Below, one piece after another: positions 23,701 through 35,848 of a stretch of DNA of 64,000 nt. Under the pieces are notes generated by a model that was not told where the DNA came from, ran no database searches, and worked only from the letters and a program-made list of their open reading frames with translations. Numbering within the stretch: position 1 is the stretch's first letter; each line of letters starts with the position of its first letter. Origin of the DNA: Lepas anatifera (taxonomy: Eukaryota; Arthropoda; Thecostraca; Lepadidae); contig JAOTON010001044.1 of NCBI GenBank assembly GCA_034440635.1, positions 1-64,000 of the forward strand, in the 5' to 3' direction. Both the position numbers and the translations under genes were made by a program.

Positions 23701-23955
23701 CATAACTGGCGGTCCGTCAAATTCTGACAAAACACAACTGGCGGGCCGTCAAATTCTGAGAAAACACAACCGGCGGGCCGTCAAATTCTGAGAAAACACA
23801 ACTGGCGGGCCGTCAAATTCTGAGAAAACAAAACTGGCGGGCCGTCAAATTCTGAGAAAACACAACTGGCGGGCCGTCAAATTCTGAGAAAACACAACTG
23901 GCGGGCCGTCAAATTCTGAGAAAACACAACTGGCGGGCCGTCAAATTCTGAGAGA
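23701..23955. repeat. 32-bp minisatellite, about 8 copies
   Basis: The unit AACTGGCGGGCCGTCAAATT followed by CTGAGAAAACAC is repeated head to tail about eight times with few changes (CGGTCCGTC in the first copy, AAACAAAAC in one). Copies are contiguous without spacers. Confidence 0.95.
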
Positions 23956-24325
23956 GCTTTGCGTGTGACAGCCTTAGGAAACAGCAGGATACGAGCTGGA
24001 CAGTACAATGTATTTCAGCTGCCGTTGCCGTAAACTCCTGTGGAGTACGGAACAACAGGCTGAGAAAGCTGCATACGCCGTAACAAATTCATGCTGGCAA
24101 TAATGTGTGCAACAAATCAACCTTAATCATCCGTGTGTTTCAATCGATCTGAACCAGAGAGAGAAACCGGCGATCAAATGAGAACCAGTTGCGACGCCAC
24201 ACACGCTCAACAATACAGAACAATAATGATGCTTACTTTGGCTAGGTCTCTGAGTGTTGAAGCCTTTACTTGACCAATATATGCTTCATTGGTGCTGAGG
24301 TATTGCTCAAAAGAGAGTATCAATA

Positions 24326-24632
24326 GCCCTGTTCCAGCTGTCAGCACAGTTTTGTCAGCAGGATCTCTAACCTCTCCTCCAGAAAAGTAATATCAGCGCC
24401 ATAATCGCTTCTTGTTTGTGCTAAACAAAGGGAACTCAAACCTTTACACCATTAAAAAATATTAGACTGCCACTTCGTGCACTTACTATTTTTCATCAGC
24501 GCAAACAGCAGGCCGTCAGCCCGTAAAACCTCTAGAACTAGTTCCCGGGGAGAGGCTACAGTCCTGTGACGTAGGCGCAACGCGGCCCGCTGATTGGTGC
24601 TGACAAAACTCTGCTGACAGCTGGAACAGGGC
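24326..24632. mobile_element. 307-bp MITE with TA duplication
   Basis: The element starts GCCCTGTTCCAGCTGTCAGC and ends with the complement GCTGACAGCTGGAACAGGGC. The inverted ends are about 36 bp and continue through GTTTTGTCAGCA. TA lies at 24324-24325 and 24633-24634, which suggests a Tc1/mariner-type target. The interior is non-coding. Confidence 0.8.
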
Positions 24633-25596
24633 TAATGAAACGTTTACCTCAATCGCGATAGCACGAGCTCATTTCCAGTACTCGAACGAGTTAAACACAT
24701 GTCTCGAACATTCTCACCGAGAGCTTCTGAAACAAAGCAGTAGCATTAGCGACAGCCGTAACATTGCGTTCAACCAGGAGCAGATCCAAGGTTGGGGCGA
24801 CCTTAAGCACTGGAAAGAAACGCCCCCTGCCGCAGCTGCCGCCCCGTCCCCCCTCCCCCCGCAAGGGTGCTATGAGTGAAAAGCCCTGTCTGTATGTGTA
24901 TATGGTAAGGCCCGTATGGAAAATCGGCCCGTTTGCATAACGTCCGGCCCGTTTGCAAACGGGCCAGACTTTTTAGTAGCCAAAGCTGGTAAAGATGTGT
25001 GTAACAGATGATGACAAGTTGACTTAGTTGATGGTATGTCGTTTAGGATAAAAATTGTCAATCGCGAGGTGCAATCGCGAGGTGCGAGGTGCAAGTGACA
25101 TGTCAACCATGTCAATACTAATTTGAATAAGAGAACCACGCCATTAATGATTTGAAAGGTTTTTGGGTAATGGCTTTTATCATGACACTGCCCTGGGTGT
25201 ATCAATAGCTGTCATGACACTGTTGAATATTTACTGATCGGTATATATCCTGAAGCCGCCTGAGCTTAAGCGTAGGCATAAGCCTGGGCATAAGTGATCC
25301 TTGTCTGAGTGAAATCTTAGTTTTCACACTAGGTAGGTATGCACTTGGATTAAGTTACTAGTTCCAGATACTTGTTAAATATGTTTGCCGTCAAACTCAA
25401 AATAACTTATGAAAACACGGGCGTTTTTGTGTTTGTTCACGGCTTTGACATACAGTTCCTTATACTGCAGCCCACATTAGAGCAACGAGGTCAAAAGAAC
25501 ACTGGATTTAAGCAACAGTGCATTTAATACAAATTTTGGACCAGCTCCGCGCAAACCGCAACACCATGTCTAATAAAACTTACTTGCAGAATGTTG
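24633..25596. other. Intron sequence with GCCCGTTTGCAAAC repeats
   Basis: Near 24905-24970 the block GGCCCGTATGGAAAATCGG and TTTGCAAACGGGCC resembles, inverted, the block at 35860-36000. The remainder has no recognised content; CATAAGCCTGGGCATAAG near 25275 is a small local duplication. Confidence 0.4.
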
Positions 25597-26825
25597 GAGG
25601 CTCCAAAGATACAGAAAATGTCAACTAAGCTGCATGCCACCTCTTCTGTTGACTTTGTTCGGAGTGGACGCAACCAGTGGCGTAGCCAGGATTTGGCCAA
25701 GGGGGGGGTCCGACTACCGTCGGTGCCCCCCAGGCCGGGGGGCCCCCTTAATAGTCGAGGCCCATCTCCTATATGTGTCGTATAATATTTTGGCATTATA
25801 ACATTTACACGACGGAAATTTTTCTATCCCCTTTTAAGTGTTTGTTATTATTTTGCTTATAGTTTGATTTTTCTCGATCCGACCAAGTGTTGGTAAATTT
25901 AGGTCACCAAATATTAAGGCTGGCCCATACCTATATGACAGCGTGGCTATAATAACAGTTTTTGGCACATTTCGGGAAATCAAATGCTGCTGCGTGCATG
26001 ATGTTAAACTTGACTTTACCTCAATTCACGCTGGTAATCAGGTATGAAGTTATTGAAGGTCAGTCGTTTTGAGTACGAAGAAATGGTCTTCTACGGAAAA
26101 TGATTACCAATTTTTTCCGGGTGTCGAATTCATGAACTCTTTGATCAGAAAGTTTCTAAAGAAATGGAAAAAATAAATAAAAATACAAGGGATATGGTGG
26201 ATGGTGCACTGAAAAAATTTTGACTCCGAAGAGAAAAGTTTACTCCCCGAAGCGGCGTAATTTGACCCTGTAAAAATGCTCTATCTTTTTTCGGTGTTCA
26301 TCGACACCGCAGAGGAAAGTCACCAGGACTAAGGGGGTCACATGACTCTTTAAAGACGGGTCACTTGACTCGCCAAATAACCATGGAACCCGCCGATTCA
26401 GAGTCAGTTGAACCTTCATTTATGTACGATGTGACCCTCCAAAACAGGGTCAGGTGACCCTTTATTGGAGGGTCATATAAAATGCCCTGGAAAGGATAAT
26501 TCAAATAAATCGCTTTGAGTACTAGCAGCAAAAGAACACAAACGTTTGGTGTGTTCCGGACGTCATATAACGTCTATTCCGCGGAAAGATCCTGATGAAT
26601 TCACCACAGTTCCTTTCTTACCCTTGCTATGTTGAAAATGAACAAATTACCAAAACAATAGGCGCCTGAGATAACTATCGCCTTAGATTACTCTGTCATT
26701 GTTATCTTAAAACTTTCATACCTATCTTTCTTTTTGGGATTATGCTCATCAATGTGTGTCATTTTCCTTGTTTGTCTGGTTTCCTCAATAAAAAGGATAT
26801 ATGAGTGTGCCCCAGATGCTATATA

Positions 26826-27260
26826 CAGTGGCGGATCCAACGGGGGAAAAAGGCATTTGCCCCCCCCCCCCAAACGGAAAAGCTCGGGGCAAAACTATAG
26901 TTTGGCCCCCCAAAGCGATCGACCTCCTCTTTTCCCCGACTGCTTTTTAGTTTATAAGCAAGATTTTGGTACTTCAACTCTCAACTTCAAACAGAACCAG
27001 TTAAGTTCAGGGTAAATATTGGGGCTTGGATAGGAAAAAAGTATTCGAGCACACATTACTCACCCTGTTTTTTTCTTTTCGCCTCTTATACCTAAAATTT
27101 TCCGACAGATCATATTTTAGCACAATTTTACACTGCGTGACGTTTGTTTGTTTGTTTGTTTGTTTGTTTGTTTGTTTGTTTGTTTGTTTGTTTGTTTGTT
27201 TGTTTTTGCTTTTCGACATTGGTTTGCCCCTCCCAAACCGACTGGCTAGATCCGCCACTG
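26826..27260. mobile_element. Nested hAT-type MITE with perfect 8-bp duplication GCTATATA
   Basis: It starts CAGTGGCGGATCC and ends GATCCGCCACTG. GCTATATA occurs at 26818-26825 and 27261-27268. The interior has a C run near 26860 and a (GTTT)n microsatellite at about 27143-27205. It is non-autonomous. Confidence 0.9.
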
Positions 27261-27479
27261 GCTATATAAAACCTATTCCATGGACGGTCCTCCTGATGAA
27301 ACCGCTCACTTACTCCTCCCTAGCCATTGGTTGGAGATCCCGGGGGATTGGGGAGGTGAGTACTTCCTTGGACTTTAGTTCTCTGATAGGCTTTGTTCAG
27401 GGCTTGTATTGTTATGTCAGTGTTAACCCATCCAGGACCATTACCTACCGCCCCCGCCCCCTGACCCCTGGGGTGGGGC

Positions 27480-30370
27480 CGGGGGCTGGGAATGACTTCC
27501 GACAGCCCTCTGAGACTAACCCTGGGGCGCCCCCTGAGACTAACACTCGAGGAGGGAGGCGTGGAAGCACCCCTGAGTATTTGACACGGCACTCCAGAGA
27601 CTGCCTCTCGGAAGCCCAGATTAGCCCTCAGAGGCCTAAGGCTAACTCGGGGCCGTGAGACCAAAATTCGGGAGCACCTCTGAGAATTTCTCTCAAAGCC
27701 CCAAAATTAGCTCTTGGATGAGCCGGAGACTAGCTCCCGGGGGCACTCTGAGACTAACTTTTAAATGCTCCCTGAGATTGACTCTCGGGGCCTCTTATGC
27801 AACAACTAGGGGAGGGGCACAGCCTCAGGCTAAATCTCGAGGGTTCCCAAGATTACCCCTCGGGGGTCGCCTGAGATCAGCACTCTGCGGATCAAATGAG
27901 ACTAACTCTCGGACCCCTAGATTAACTCTCGGGGTCACCTGAAAGTAAATATTGACTCCTGAGAGAGACGCCCGTAAGACTATGGGACCGAATATCGGGG
28001 GTCCTCTAAGACTGACTCTCGGGGTTCCCTTGACCAACTCTTGGGGTTCTCTGAGACTGACTCTCACGGAGCCCCCTGAAATAGACTGTCACGGGGCTCT
28101 GAGAACCACTCTCTGGGGGACCCTGGGGCGAGTTCTGCCCCCTGAGACCGACTCTCGGGGCCCCTGAGACCGACTTTCGGGATCCCCTGAGACTAACTCT
28201 CAGGGACCCCCTGAAATCTAATTTTGGGGGTCTTGAGACTGACCCTCAGGGCAGGGCCCCGAGGCCGACTCGGGACGCCCTGAGAACGAATCTTCCGGGG
28301 CTTCTGAGACTGATTCTGGGGGCCCCGTGATCAGAGAATGCTTTGCAGTGGTTCAGATTGGCCCAAAGGGAGGTCCTCGGACTCCTAGAACCCCTTGGCT
28401 ACGCCACTGCATCCACACATTCGGGGGCCCGCCGAGATCAGCACTTGGAGGCCCCTGAAATCATTGCTTCCCCTCCGATACCAATACTCCGGAGCCCCTG
28501 GATACTGATGCGCGGGGCTCCTAAGACCAAGCTCGGTGTTCCACTTAGATCAGGTTCGAGGGCACCCTTAGGCCCATTCTTGCGCTTTTCTCAGGAGTAA
28601 CTCGACACCGTTGTTCGGGGGCCCCCAGATCAACATTCGGAGCCCCCCCCCGAGACTAATGCTCGGTACTCTGGAGCCTCTCGATACCAATGCTCGGGGA
28701 CCCTGAGCCCAAGCCTGCGCCCCTGAGACCAAACTCTGGGTCCCATGGGGCCAATTCTCGTGTCTCGCTCATAAGTCTCCTCGCTATCGATAGTCGGGGG
28801 GCACCCCGATATCAATATTGTCCCCCCCCACTTCACGAGATCAATGTTCGCTGCTCCGGAGCCATCGATACCAATGCTCGGGTGATCCCTGAGACCAGCT
28901 CTGGGGCCCCTAAGACCAAGATCGAAAGGCCCGTGAGACCAAGCTCGGAAGGCCCGTGAAACCAAGCTCGGGCCCCCTGAGACCAAGCTCGGCCCCTGAT
29001 GCAAAGCTTGGGGCCCCTGAGACCAAGCTTGGGGGGACTTGAGACCAAGCTCGAGGAGCCCCCTGAAACCAAGCTCGGGGCTCCCCTGGTACGAAACTCG
29101 GAGGGCCCCGTGACACCAAGCTCGGGGCCCCTGAGACCAAGATCGAAAGGCCCGTGAGACTAAGGCTCGGGGGGCCCTGAGACCAAGTTCAGGGGCCCTT
29201 GAGACTGAGCTCAGGGGGCCCTGAGATCAATGTTCGGTACTCTGGAGCCCTCAATACCGATGATCCCTGAGACCAAGCTCGGAAGGTCCGTGAGACCAAG
29301 CTCGGGGGCCCCTGAGACCAAACTCGGAGGGCCCCCTGAGACCAAGATAGAAAGGCCCCTGAGACTAAGCTCGGGAGGTCCCTGAGACCAAGCTAGGGGG
29401 CCGCCTGAGACCAAGATCGAAAGGTCCGTGAGACTAAAGCTCAGAGGCCTGTGAGACCAAGCTCGGGGGACCCCTGAGACCGAGCTCAGGGGCCCCCGAG
29501 ATCAATGTCTGGTTCCCTATAAGAGTCTCGATACCGATGATCAGAGGCCTTCTGAGACCAAGTTCGGGGGTCCCCTGAGACCAACCTGGGGGGCCCTGAG
29601 ACCAACCTGGGGGGCCCTGAGACCGAGCTCGGAGGCCCCTGAGACCGAGCTCAGGGAGCCCCCCGAGATCCATTTTTGGTACTCTGGAGCCCTCGATACC
29701 GATGATCGGGGGCCCCTGAGACCAGGCTCGGAAAGCCCGTGAGACCAAGCTCGGGGGCCCCTGAGACCAAGTTTGGAGGTCCCTTGAGACCAAGCTCGGG
29801 GGCCCCTGAGACCAAGCTCGAGGCCCCTTGAGACCGAGGCCCCCTGAGACCAAGCTCAGGAGGCCCGTGAGACCAAGCTCGGGGGGCCTCCTGAGACCAA
29901 GCTCGGGGGCCCCTGAGACCAAGTTCGGAGGTCCCTTGAGACCAAGCTCGGGGGCCCCTGAGACAAAGCTCGGGGCCCCCTGAGACCAAGCTCAGGGCCC
30001 CCGAGATCAATGTTCGGTACTCTGGAGCCCTCAATACCGATGATCGGGGGCCCTGAGACCAAACTCGGAAAGCCGTGAGACCAAGCTCGGGGGCCCCCTG
30101 AGACCAAGCTCGGGGGGCCCTTGAGACCAAGTTCGGAGGTCCCTTGAGACCAAGCTTGGGCGCTCCCTGAGACCAAGCTCAGGGGCCCCCTGAGACCGAG
30201 CTCGGGGGCCCCCTGAGACCAAGATCAAGGGGGGGGCCGTAAGACCAAGCTTGGGGGCCCCCTGAGACCAAGCTCGGAGGTCCCTTGAGACCAACCTCGG
30301 GAGGTCTGAGATCGAGCTCGAAGGGCCCCCTGAGACCAAGCTCAGGGGGCCCCTGAGACCAATGCTCGTG
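27480..30370. repeat. Degenerate 17-22-bp satellite inside the hAT element
   Basis: Units of the form GAGACCAAGCTCGGGGGCCC with spacing of about 17-30 bases fill this region, more regular after 28.7 kb and more degenerate (GAGACTAACTCTCGGGG) before it. Interspersed longer blocks, such as GATCAATGTTCGGTACTCTGG followed by GATACCGATGATC, recur near 28.66, 29.2, 29.5, 29.67 and 30.0 kb and indicate a higher-order unit. Long - strand frames of repeated Leu-Val-Ser-Gly-Pro are by-products. A related fragment lies at 46118-46325. Confidence 0.9.
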
Positions 30371-30688
30371 TTTTCCAGTGCATAAGGTCAGCCCAAGGGG
30401 GTCCGCGGACCCCAAGGACCCCCCTTGGCTACGCCACTGGACGCAACACTACGAATTTGGTGAGGTGATCCTGACAATTTAGTATATAGGCATATCCATC
30501 CTTCCCCTCACTGTGCCAATCGATGAGGTCGACTTGTGCTCGTCTGGCCATGTCATCAGTAATGGTTGAGAGAGACGCTACCGTATTCTGTGGTCGTGTC
30601 TTCTTCGTCTCGCAGTTTTTGCAGGTTTCTAGGCACGTCTTGACAGTCGCACGGCTGATGTTGGGGTAGTTATTCTTTCCTGCGTTAA

Positions 30689-31514
30689 TATGTGCCTTGC
30701 TGGGGTCCCTGGCATGACGCGCCCCGCTGGGGGGGGCGTTTTTCGCCTCCCCCACCCTCCGTATCTCATTTCCCACGAAAGCTAAAGGAAAATTACGTGC
30801 GGTGTTCGATAATTCTTGACAAGACGAAGATATTTTATACGAAGATATTTTATGTCGGGTCAATATTGAGGTCACCATAGGTCAAAGAAGGTCCCATTGG
30901 CTTACAACAGAGCAGTGTACGTTTCTCTCCCTAGATCTGTCCTCAGGAGAGCTAGATCAAATTGTTATGCATCATTGGATTTCCCTCATCGCGGCGAATC
31001 GAATGATATATATAATATGACCTTGATAGGTCGAATAGTGAAAATGACCTGACCTCGAGCTACGTCAGGGTCACAGAGTGACCTGGTGTGGTCAATGACG
31101 ACTCGTCATGTTGCATATCAATCGACTCCCCGTGGCAATATAAGCACAATGCAAGCAAAATGGGAGCTTTATCTTAATTCAGGGAGATTTTATTGGCAAA
31201 ACAATCACTCTATGCTCCCGTGACCTGACATGACCTTTGAGAGCTCTGATGCTCAAAAACTCAAGTTTATGGTCAAGATCGGGGTAAGAATAGACGGTTT
31301 GAGGATTTTCAGCTTTATCTATCCAGTATTTATTGAAAACTAACCCAAGCTATTTTTTACCATAGACTTATAATGGGGTGACCAAAAAATTGACCCCACC
31401 TTAGCTCAATAATATCAAAATTCCGAGATGGAAGATTTGTAGACCGTAATGACCTTATCATATGGTGAAAGTTCAAAAGTTGGGGCGAATTTCGCCCCCC
31501 CCCAGCGGGGCGCT
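30689..31514. mobile_element. TTAA-target MITE inside the integrase pseudogene
   Basis: TTAA at 30685-30688 and 31515-31518 flank an element with related ends (TATGTGCCTTGCTGGGG at the left, CCCCAGCGGGGCGCTG at the right) and inner GCGCCCCGCTGGGG / CCCCAGCGGGGCGC inverted repeats at 30719 and 31500. Joining across a single TTAA restores the integrase frame. It contains several AGGTCA/TGACCT hexamers (30870-31260) like the CCCTCGCCCC family, but its ends differ. Confidence 0.75.
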
Positions 31515-31835
31515 GTTAAACGTCTTGCTACGGCCAGGATGCACCAGTGAAAGGTGCAGCTCATGAATGACATCAAAGACTTCCTCATTGTGGATGATTT
31601 CTAGTCATGTGTTTCTGTTGATCAACTTGTGCAATCGTGCAATTGTAATTATATCATACTTTTTGTAGCGCGGGTAGTGTCTCGCTAAGTAAAGCTTTCC
31701 ATGAGCCTTAATGTCCCCAAGTCTTCGACGATCTCATCATAAGTGGCCTTCGGCACGGACTGCGTGTTCGTTGCTTTCTCATCTTTCACAGCAACAAATT
31801 TCGCACGGAACTCCTCTTGCGGCATAGTTCCTGAC

Positions 31836-32409
31836 GACAATCATAGTTGGTAATTTAATAAATTAAGAGAATGGGCACGAGACGAGGTTTAGGTCAGCAC
31901 GCACATTGGAAATGATATGACTGCATTCATTTTTCAGGGAAAATGTTTTCATAGTATTCAACAATCGAAAACCAATCTGATCAGAGGCTAGATAATGACG
32001 GTGTTCCCTAGAGATGATGTTTGCCTGTGGCTGAGCCAGAGTCCTTAAAATCCTTAAAATTGTTTTTTTGGCAAACAAGGAGCGCTAAGTTATTGCTGGA
32101 TACATATTTACTTTGATAACGAAAACCGTAGCTATCGGTCACCCTTAAATACTAAGGCAGGCTCTACAAGCAGCAATCTATTCAAGCATTGGAAGCATTT
32201 CTTCATGCATGTAAATGGAATGCAGTACTGTTACAATGCTTGCCATGTTCAGAGAGACATAACTTAATTTAATCACCCAGTTTACAAATTCATTGGAAAT
32301 GGAATATCTTAATGAAAATTTTAAAAAATCATTAGATTCATTCAACTAAAAAACACGGACTTTCTCTGATAGACCAGACCCAATTAGTTTGCACACAACT
32401 TAGTTTTCG
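31836..32409. other. Intron sequence, nothing recognised
   Basis: No domain, terminal repeat or dispersed repeat was identified between the integrase pseudogene and the SINE. Confidence 0.4.
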
Positions 32410-32591
32410 GGGATGGGGTGGCTTAGTGGATAGCACCCTTGTCTTCTAAGCCACCGGTCCCGGGTTCAAGTCCCGGCGGAGCCTCTGAGTAAGTCGATCT
32501 GATCCCCAAAATCCTTTCCAACAGGGTGAGAGTTGGCGACGCCGTATGACCCTGGCAGTTGGTGCGTCGTTAAACCCCAACAATTATTATT
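32410..32591 (+). repeat. tRNA-derived SINE, best-preserved copy
   Basis: The head has an A-box-like TGGCTTAGTGGA (32419-32430) and a perfect B box GGTTCAAGTCC (32463-32473), spaced as in a tRNA gene, so an internal RNA polymerase III promoter is present. The body (GAGTTGGCGACGCCGTATGA, GGTGCGTCGTTAAACCCC) is shared with copies at 18005, 43519 and 43822. It ends in AATTATTATT. The 5' part does not fold as a full functional tRNA with acceptor stem, so it is a SINE head. Confidence 0.88.
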
Positions 32592-33623
32592 AACTTAGTT
32601 TTCATGGTGGAAATGCGATCCAATCGAACCGCAGATCCGGATACATCGTGGAGTCGTCGAGTTCATGAAGCGCTATTTTCCCAACACTTAGCACAGACCG
32701 TGCCATAGTGCAGGGGAAAAACACTTGTACTCCATCGGCAATGCCATCTGGATCACATTTTGGCCAAAGAGACCAGGTCAGTGATTATCATCCGAATACA
32801 AAATTTAATCAATATGTATGGAATACAACTAATTCGTTAATGACCTGGATTCAAATGCTCGTCCAGTTCCGAAGCTAAGCCGTTCCAGCATTCAGCAAAA
32901 GGTGGAGGTAATGTCACCTGGGATAATTTGGCTAGAAAGGTCCCGAAACAGCCAATTTGAATTCAGTAAAGCAGAGGAAGGTAGACTGGAGCATGAAGTG
33001 GAAAATGCATTTGGAATTTTATTTCAGCTACTTAATTTCCTTTACCTAGAAAAGATGGTAGCCTTACCTAAACCTTCTATGATGGGGGGCGCTGGCATCG
33101 TCTCTAATCGAATTATCCTGGCCAGATATGATTGTAAATGCAGATGGGGTGGCACTGGATATTTATCAAATTCTTAAATCCATGGCTCAAAAATTAATAT
33201 TTTGATATTGACGTGTCCCCAAACCAGAAATAAAGAATAACATGAAATCAAAGATAGTAAATTTCTGATGCCTATAACTAGGGTTCAATCCAGGGATGAC
33301 GCAATATTCTTAAACGTAGTTAGGCAACTATGCATAGCACTTATCAGAGATTCAATTCAGCAGATGTCAAGGCGACGAATCAGGTCCAGCCACCCCTGCA
33401 CTTCACAGATAAAAGAGGGTATACAACGCTTGGTCTTGCGGCGTCAGGTTGGGTCACATGTTATGCCCAGGAGATGAGGTGGGCAGGATTTATCCAATGT
33501 GCTTCGGTCCAGAAGTGGAAAAATTAGGCATGATGTGGTTTGGAGCTACTTTTCATGAAATTAGATCAGTAAACGCGTACCAAGAAAGCTCCTGCGTGTG
33601 AATGAATTTTACTCAAATCCGTT
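32592..33623. other. Intron sequence, nothing recognised
   Basis: Short frames at 32902-33177 and 33268-33527 show no recognised domain. No repeat ends were seen. Confidence 0.4.
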
Positions 33624-33627
33624 TTAA

Positions 33628-35844
33628 CCCTCGCCCCACTGGGAATCCGGCGCCACCTTTGCCCCACCGGGGGCCACCGATGCCCCCTCTAACTCCGAAA
33701 ATATGAGGGTTAGGGCTAATCTGCAAAGTGCATTAGAAAGCTCGCGTGAATTCAGTAAGAAATTACTTCGTATGTTTGAGCGCTCATTTCAATGGATTGA
33801 CCTCCAGAGTTCACGTTAGGTCAAGATAGGCTATTTTCACTCAAATATGCAATGCTTAAGCAAACTGGGCATAAGTTATGTCATTAGAGCTATTGAGATC
33901 TGGTAAAATACATTTGATAAGAAAATGCCAGGCGTATTTCCACTATGTGGAACGTAATGACCTCTTGCCAGTGGTTTCTTCTCCAGAGGTCACCGCGTGA
34001 CCTAATATGACCGGAGGTCACGAAAGGTCATAAAGTGACCTTGTTGTATATCAAATAAAAGTCAGTGAGGAGACATACACGATGGTGTTTGATTCATCGC
34101 TCCAGCTTAATTAGGTCTAAAAGTTATTGCCAAAATACTGGTTTTGACCCCTGGGCTGGGGGATCCGGACGCGCGGTAGACAGCACGCAGCTGCGCTGGG
34201 GCGTAAGTTAGCGCGCAGCGGCTTTTGGAGGGGATCCATCGGCGCGCAGCTAAGTTTTGGCGGAAGTAGTGTCGTAACTCGCCGTCTTACGCGCTAACTT
34301 TCCGCGTCTTCTCAACAGCACGGAAGACAGCGCGGAAGCATGTATGATTCTTTTAAAGTAACAAAAAGATATTGGAAATGTCAGTGAATCCAAGTTATAT
34401 GACTTGCGTTCGACAAAACATGTATTTATGATAATAATCGAGCCCCACAAACTCCCAGCATCTCACCAGCTCTGCCAGTGGATCACCAGCCATAATGCTA
34501 TCTGCCCTCCAATAAACAATGTTTTTCGCCCCAGGATGTATCCCTCGTTTCGTACTACTCACCGTCCCTGAGCGGTCTCGTCGAGGCTGGCATGGAACGC
34601 CAGCGATCGAGCAGTTCTCCCTGAACTGTGAGCGTGAGGATTCTTTAATATCTGGTGCTGTTTCAAAGGCAGAAAGATAAGAAAATGGGGTCAAATTTTT
34701 GGGCGGAATGCAAGAATTGCACTAAATGCCCTCGCCGAGCCAGGCTTTTGGGGGCCTACCCGGCTCATCTCTCCCCCAGTGCTCCGACTAATCCAATGGC
34801 ACCATAGTACAACGAGGCAAAAGTGTGTTGCGTGAAGCCCGTGTCCTGCCCAGATAAATTGACTTGAGGTAGGCTTAACATAAAAACGCATTCGGAGTAA
34901 GCCAAAGCATATCGGTTTCACATGTATGCCCCATTTATTTGGAAATCCTCACTTATAAATTGTCGTTTACGGTTAAGGCTTTTCCCTTTATCCGATCCGA
35001 GCACTTTTATCATCACCTCACCTCCCAGCGCGGGGCCGTGTCTTCCTCTCATCCCCTCCCCCACAGTCAGCCAGGAAATCCGACACCGTTCAGCAGTCAG
35101 CAGGCTGTAGCCTATGACGTGAGTTTACTACGGCCAGAAAAGCACCGTATTCTATGGGAATTATTAGCAATAGCGCCCATCTACTACGGTCATCAGCGGC
35201 ATTCACCGCCGCCTCGGATTGCCCCAGATCCTACGCGCTAACTTACGACGGCGCGGAACTCCGCCTGATCGCTCTCTCCCGAACATCCCTCCAAATCGCT
35301 TACGCGCAAACTTCCGCCCAAATCAACGCGGGCGTAGGGATAGCGCGGGCGGAAGCTACGCGCAACTGGATCCACCCAGCCCTGGTGACCTTGGATGACC
35401 TCGGAGAGGATAGCCACTGGGATACGTGAAAGGGTGTCCAAGAACGCTTTCTGAGCAAGCTGAGCCTTTTCAATGTTTTTGTGACTTTTAGATCATAAGA
35501 CAGCTTATCCCATGCTTTTTCAATGGGAGAGGTCACCTCGTGACCTGACCAGGTCACGAAATCTAAAAATCCCTGATAAACATCTTGTAGACTCCGAAGG
35601 GGCCATGAAGTGTAGGAAGTTTCAAATCGATCAACTTAGAAATGTAACTATTATAGGGCTCAAAAGTTTAAGTGAGGTGACCTTTGTTGACCTCGCCTGG
35701 TGACCTGACCTTGGTAAAAAATTTCAGGGATGGTGGAAAAATTATGGGGTGAGAGGAAGAGCCCTCAACCGCGGTGCTGCGTCTCGTTTTCTGCTATCCC
35801 GAAAAAACCTTAGGGGGGCCATCGATGCCCCGGTCGGGCGAGGG
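33628..35844. mobile_element. Large TTAA element of the CCCTCGCCCC MITE family
   Basis: TTAA at 33624-33627 and 35845-35848 flank ends CCCTCGCCCCACTGGG and CGGTCGGGCGAGGG. The left part (GGCGCCACC...CTAACTCCGAAA) matches 9990-10040, and the right part matches 13265-13712 and, inverted, 48213-48645. It carries many TGACCT/AGGTCA hexamers. A second element at about 34158-35377 is nested in it. Confidence 0.8.
34158..35377. mobile_element. Nested TIR element with GC-rich subterminal repeats
   Basis: GGATCCGGACGCGCGG near 34160 faces ...GCGCAACTGGATCC near 35372, and GCGTAAGTTAGCGCGCAG near 34200 faces CTACGCGCTAACTTACGAC near 35232. The flanking MITE sequence (TGACCCCTGG / CCTGGTGACCTTGG) continues on both sides. 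No transposase is visible. Confidence 0.6.
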
Positions 35845-35848
35845 TTAA

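Larger units (their letters stand above)
25675..30439. mobile_element. hAT-like element, 4.8 kb, 8-bp duplication GACGCAAC
   Basis: CAGTGGCGTAGCCAGG at the left end and CCTTGGCTACGCCACTG at the right end are inverted repeats. GACGCAAC flanks both sides (25667-25674 and 30440-30447), the 8-bp duplication expected of hAT transposons. No transposase was recognised. The interior contains a nested MITE (26826-27260), a second copy of the TIR near 28398-28415, and a degenerate GAGACCAAGCTCGGGGGCC satellite that fills about 27.5-30.37 kb. It lies in an integrase pseudogene inside a PAN2 intron. Confidence 0.85.
25597..31835 (-). pseudogene. Integrase-type transposon gene, interrupted by a hAT element and a TTAA MITE
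   Basis: Three pieces on the - strand (31835-31519, 30684-30440, 25674-25597) form one reading direction. The first has YPRYKKYDI and DVIHELHL motifs, the second KNNYPNIS, CKNCETKK and QVDLIDWHS...QDHLTKFVVLRP, and the third continues as TKSTEEVACSLVDIF. This is the zinc-binding (HHCC-like) and catalytic-core start of a retroviral-type integrase as found in Ginger-like DNA transposons and KRBA2/SCAND3-like proteins. After the third piece CAA|GTAAGT looks like an intron donor. Removing the hAT element with one GACGCAAC, and the MITE with one TTAA, restores the frame. In-frame stops (for example near 31600) and a frame change show it is dead. Confidence 0.75.

Noticed and set aside
23701..23955. 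Possible CRISPR array
   Set aside because: The 32-bp units are contiguous with no unique spacers and the genome is animal. It is a minisatellite.
28630..30415. Long - strand frames rich in Leu-Val-Ser-Gly-Pro
   Set aside because: They are by-products of the GAGACCAAGCTCGGGGGCC satellite, with overlapping frames of the same composition and no start or domain logic.
32410..32485. Functional tRNA gene
   Set aside because: A and B boxes are good, but the sequence continues into a repeated SINE body with other copies in the window and lacks a convincing full cloverleaf.
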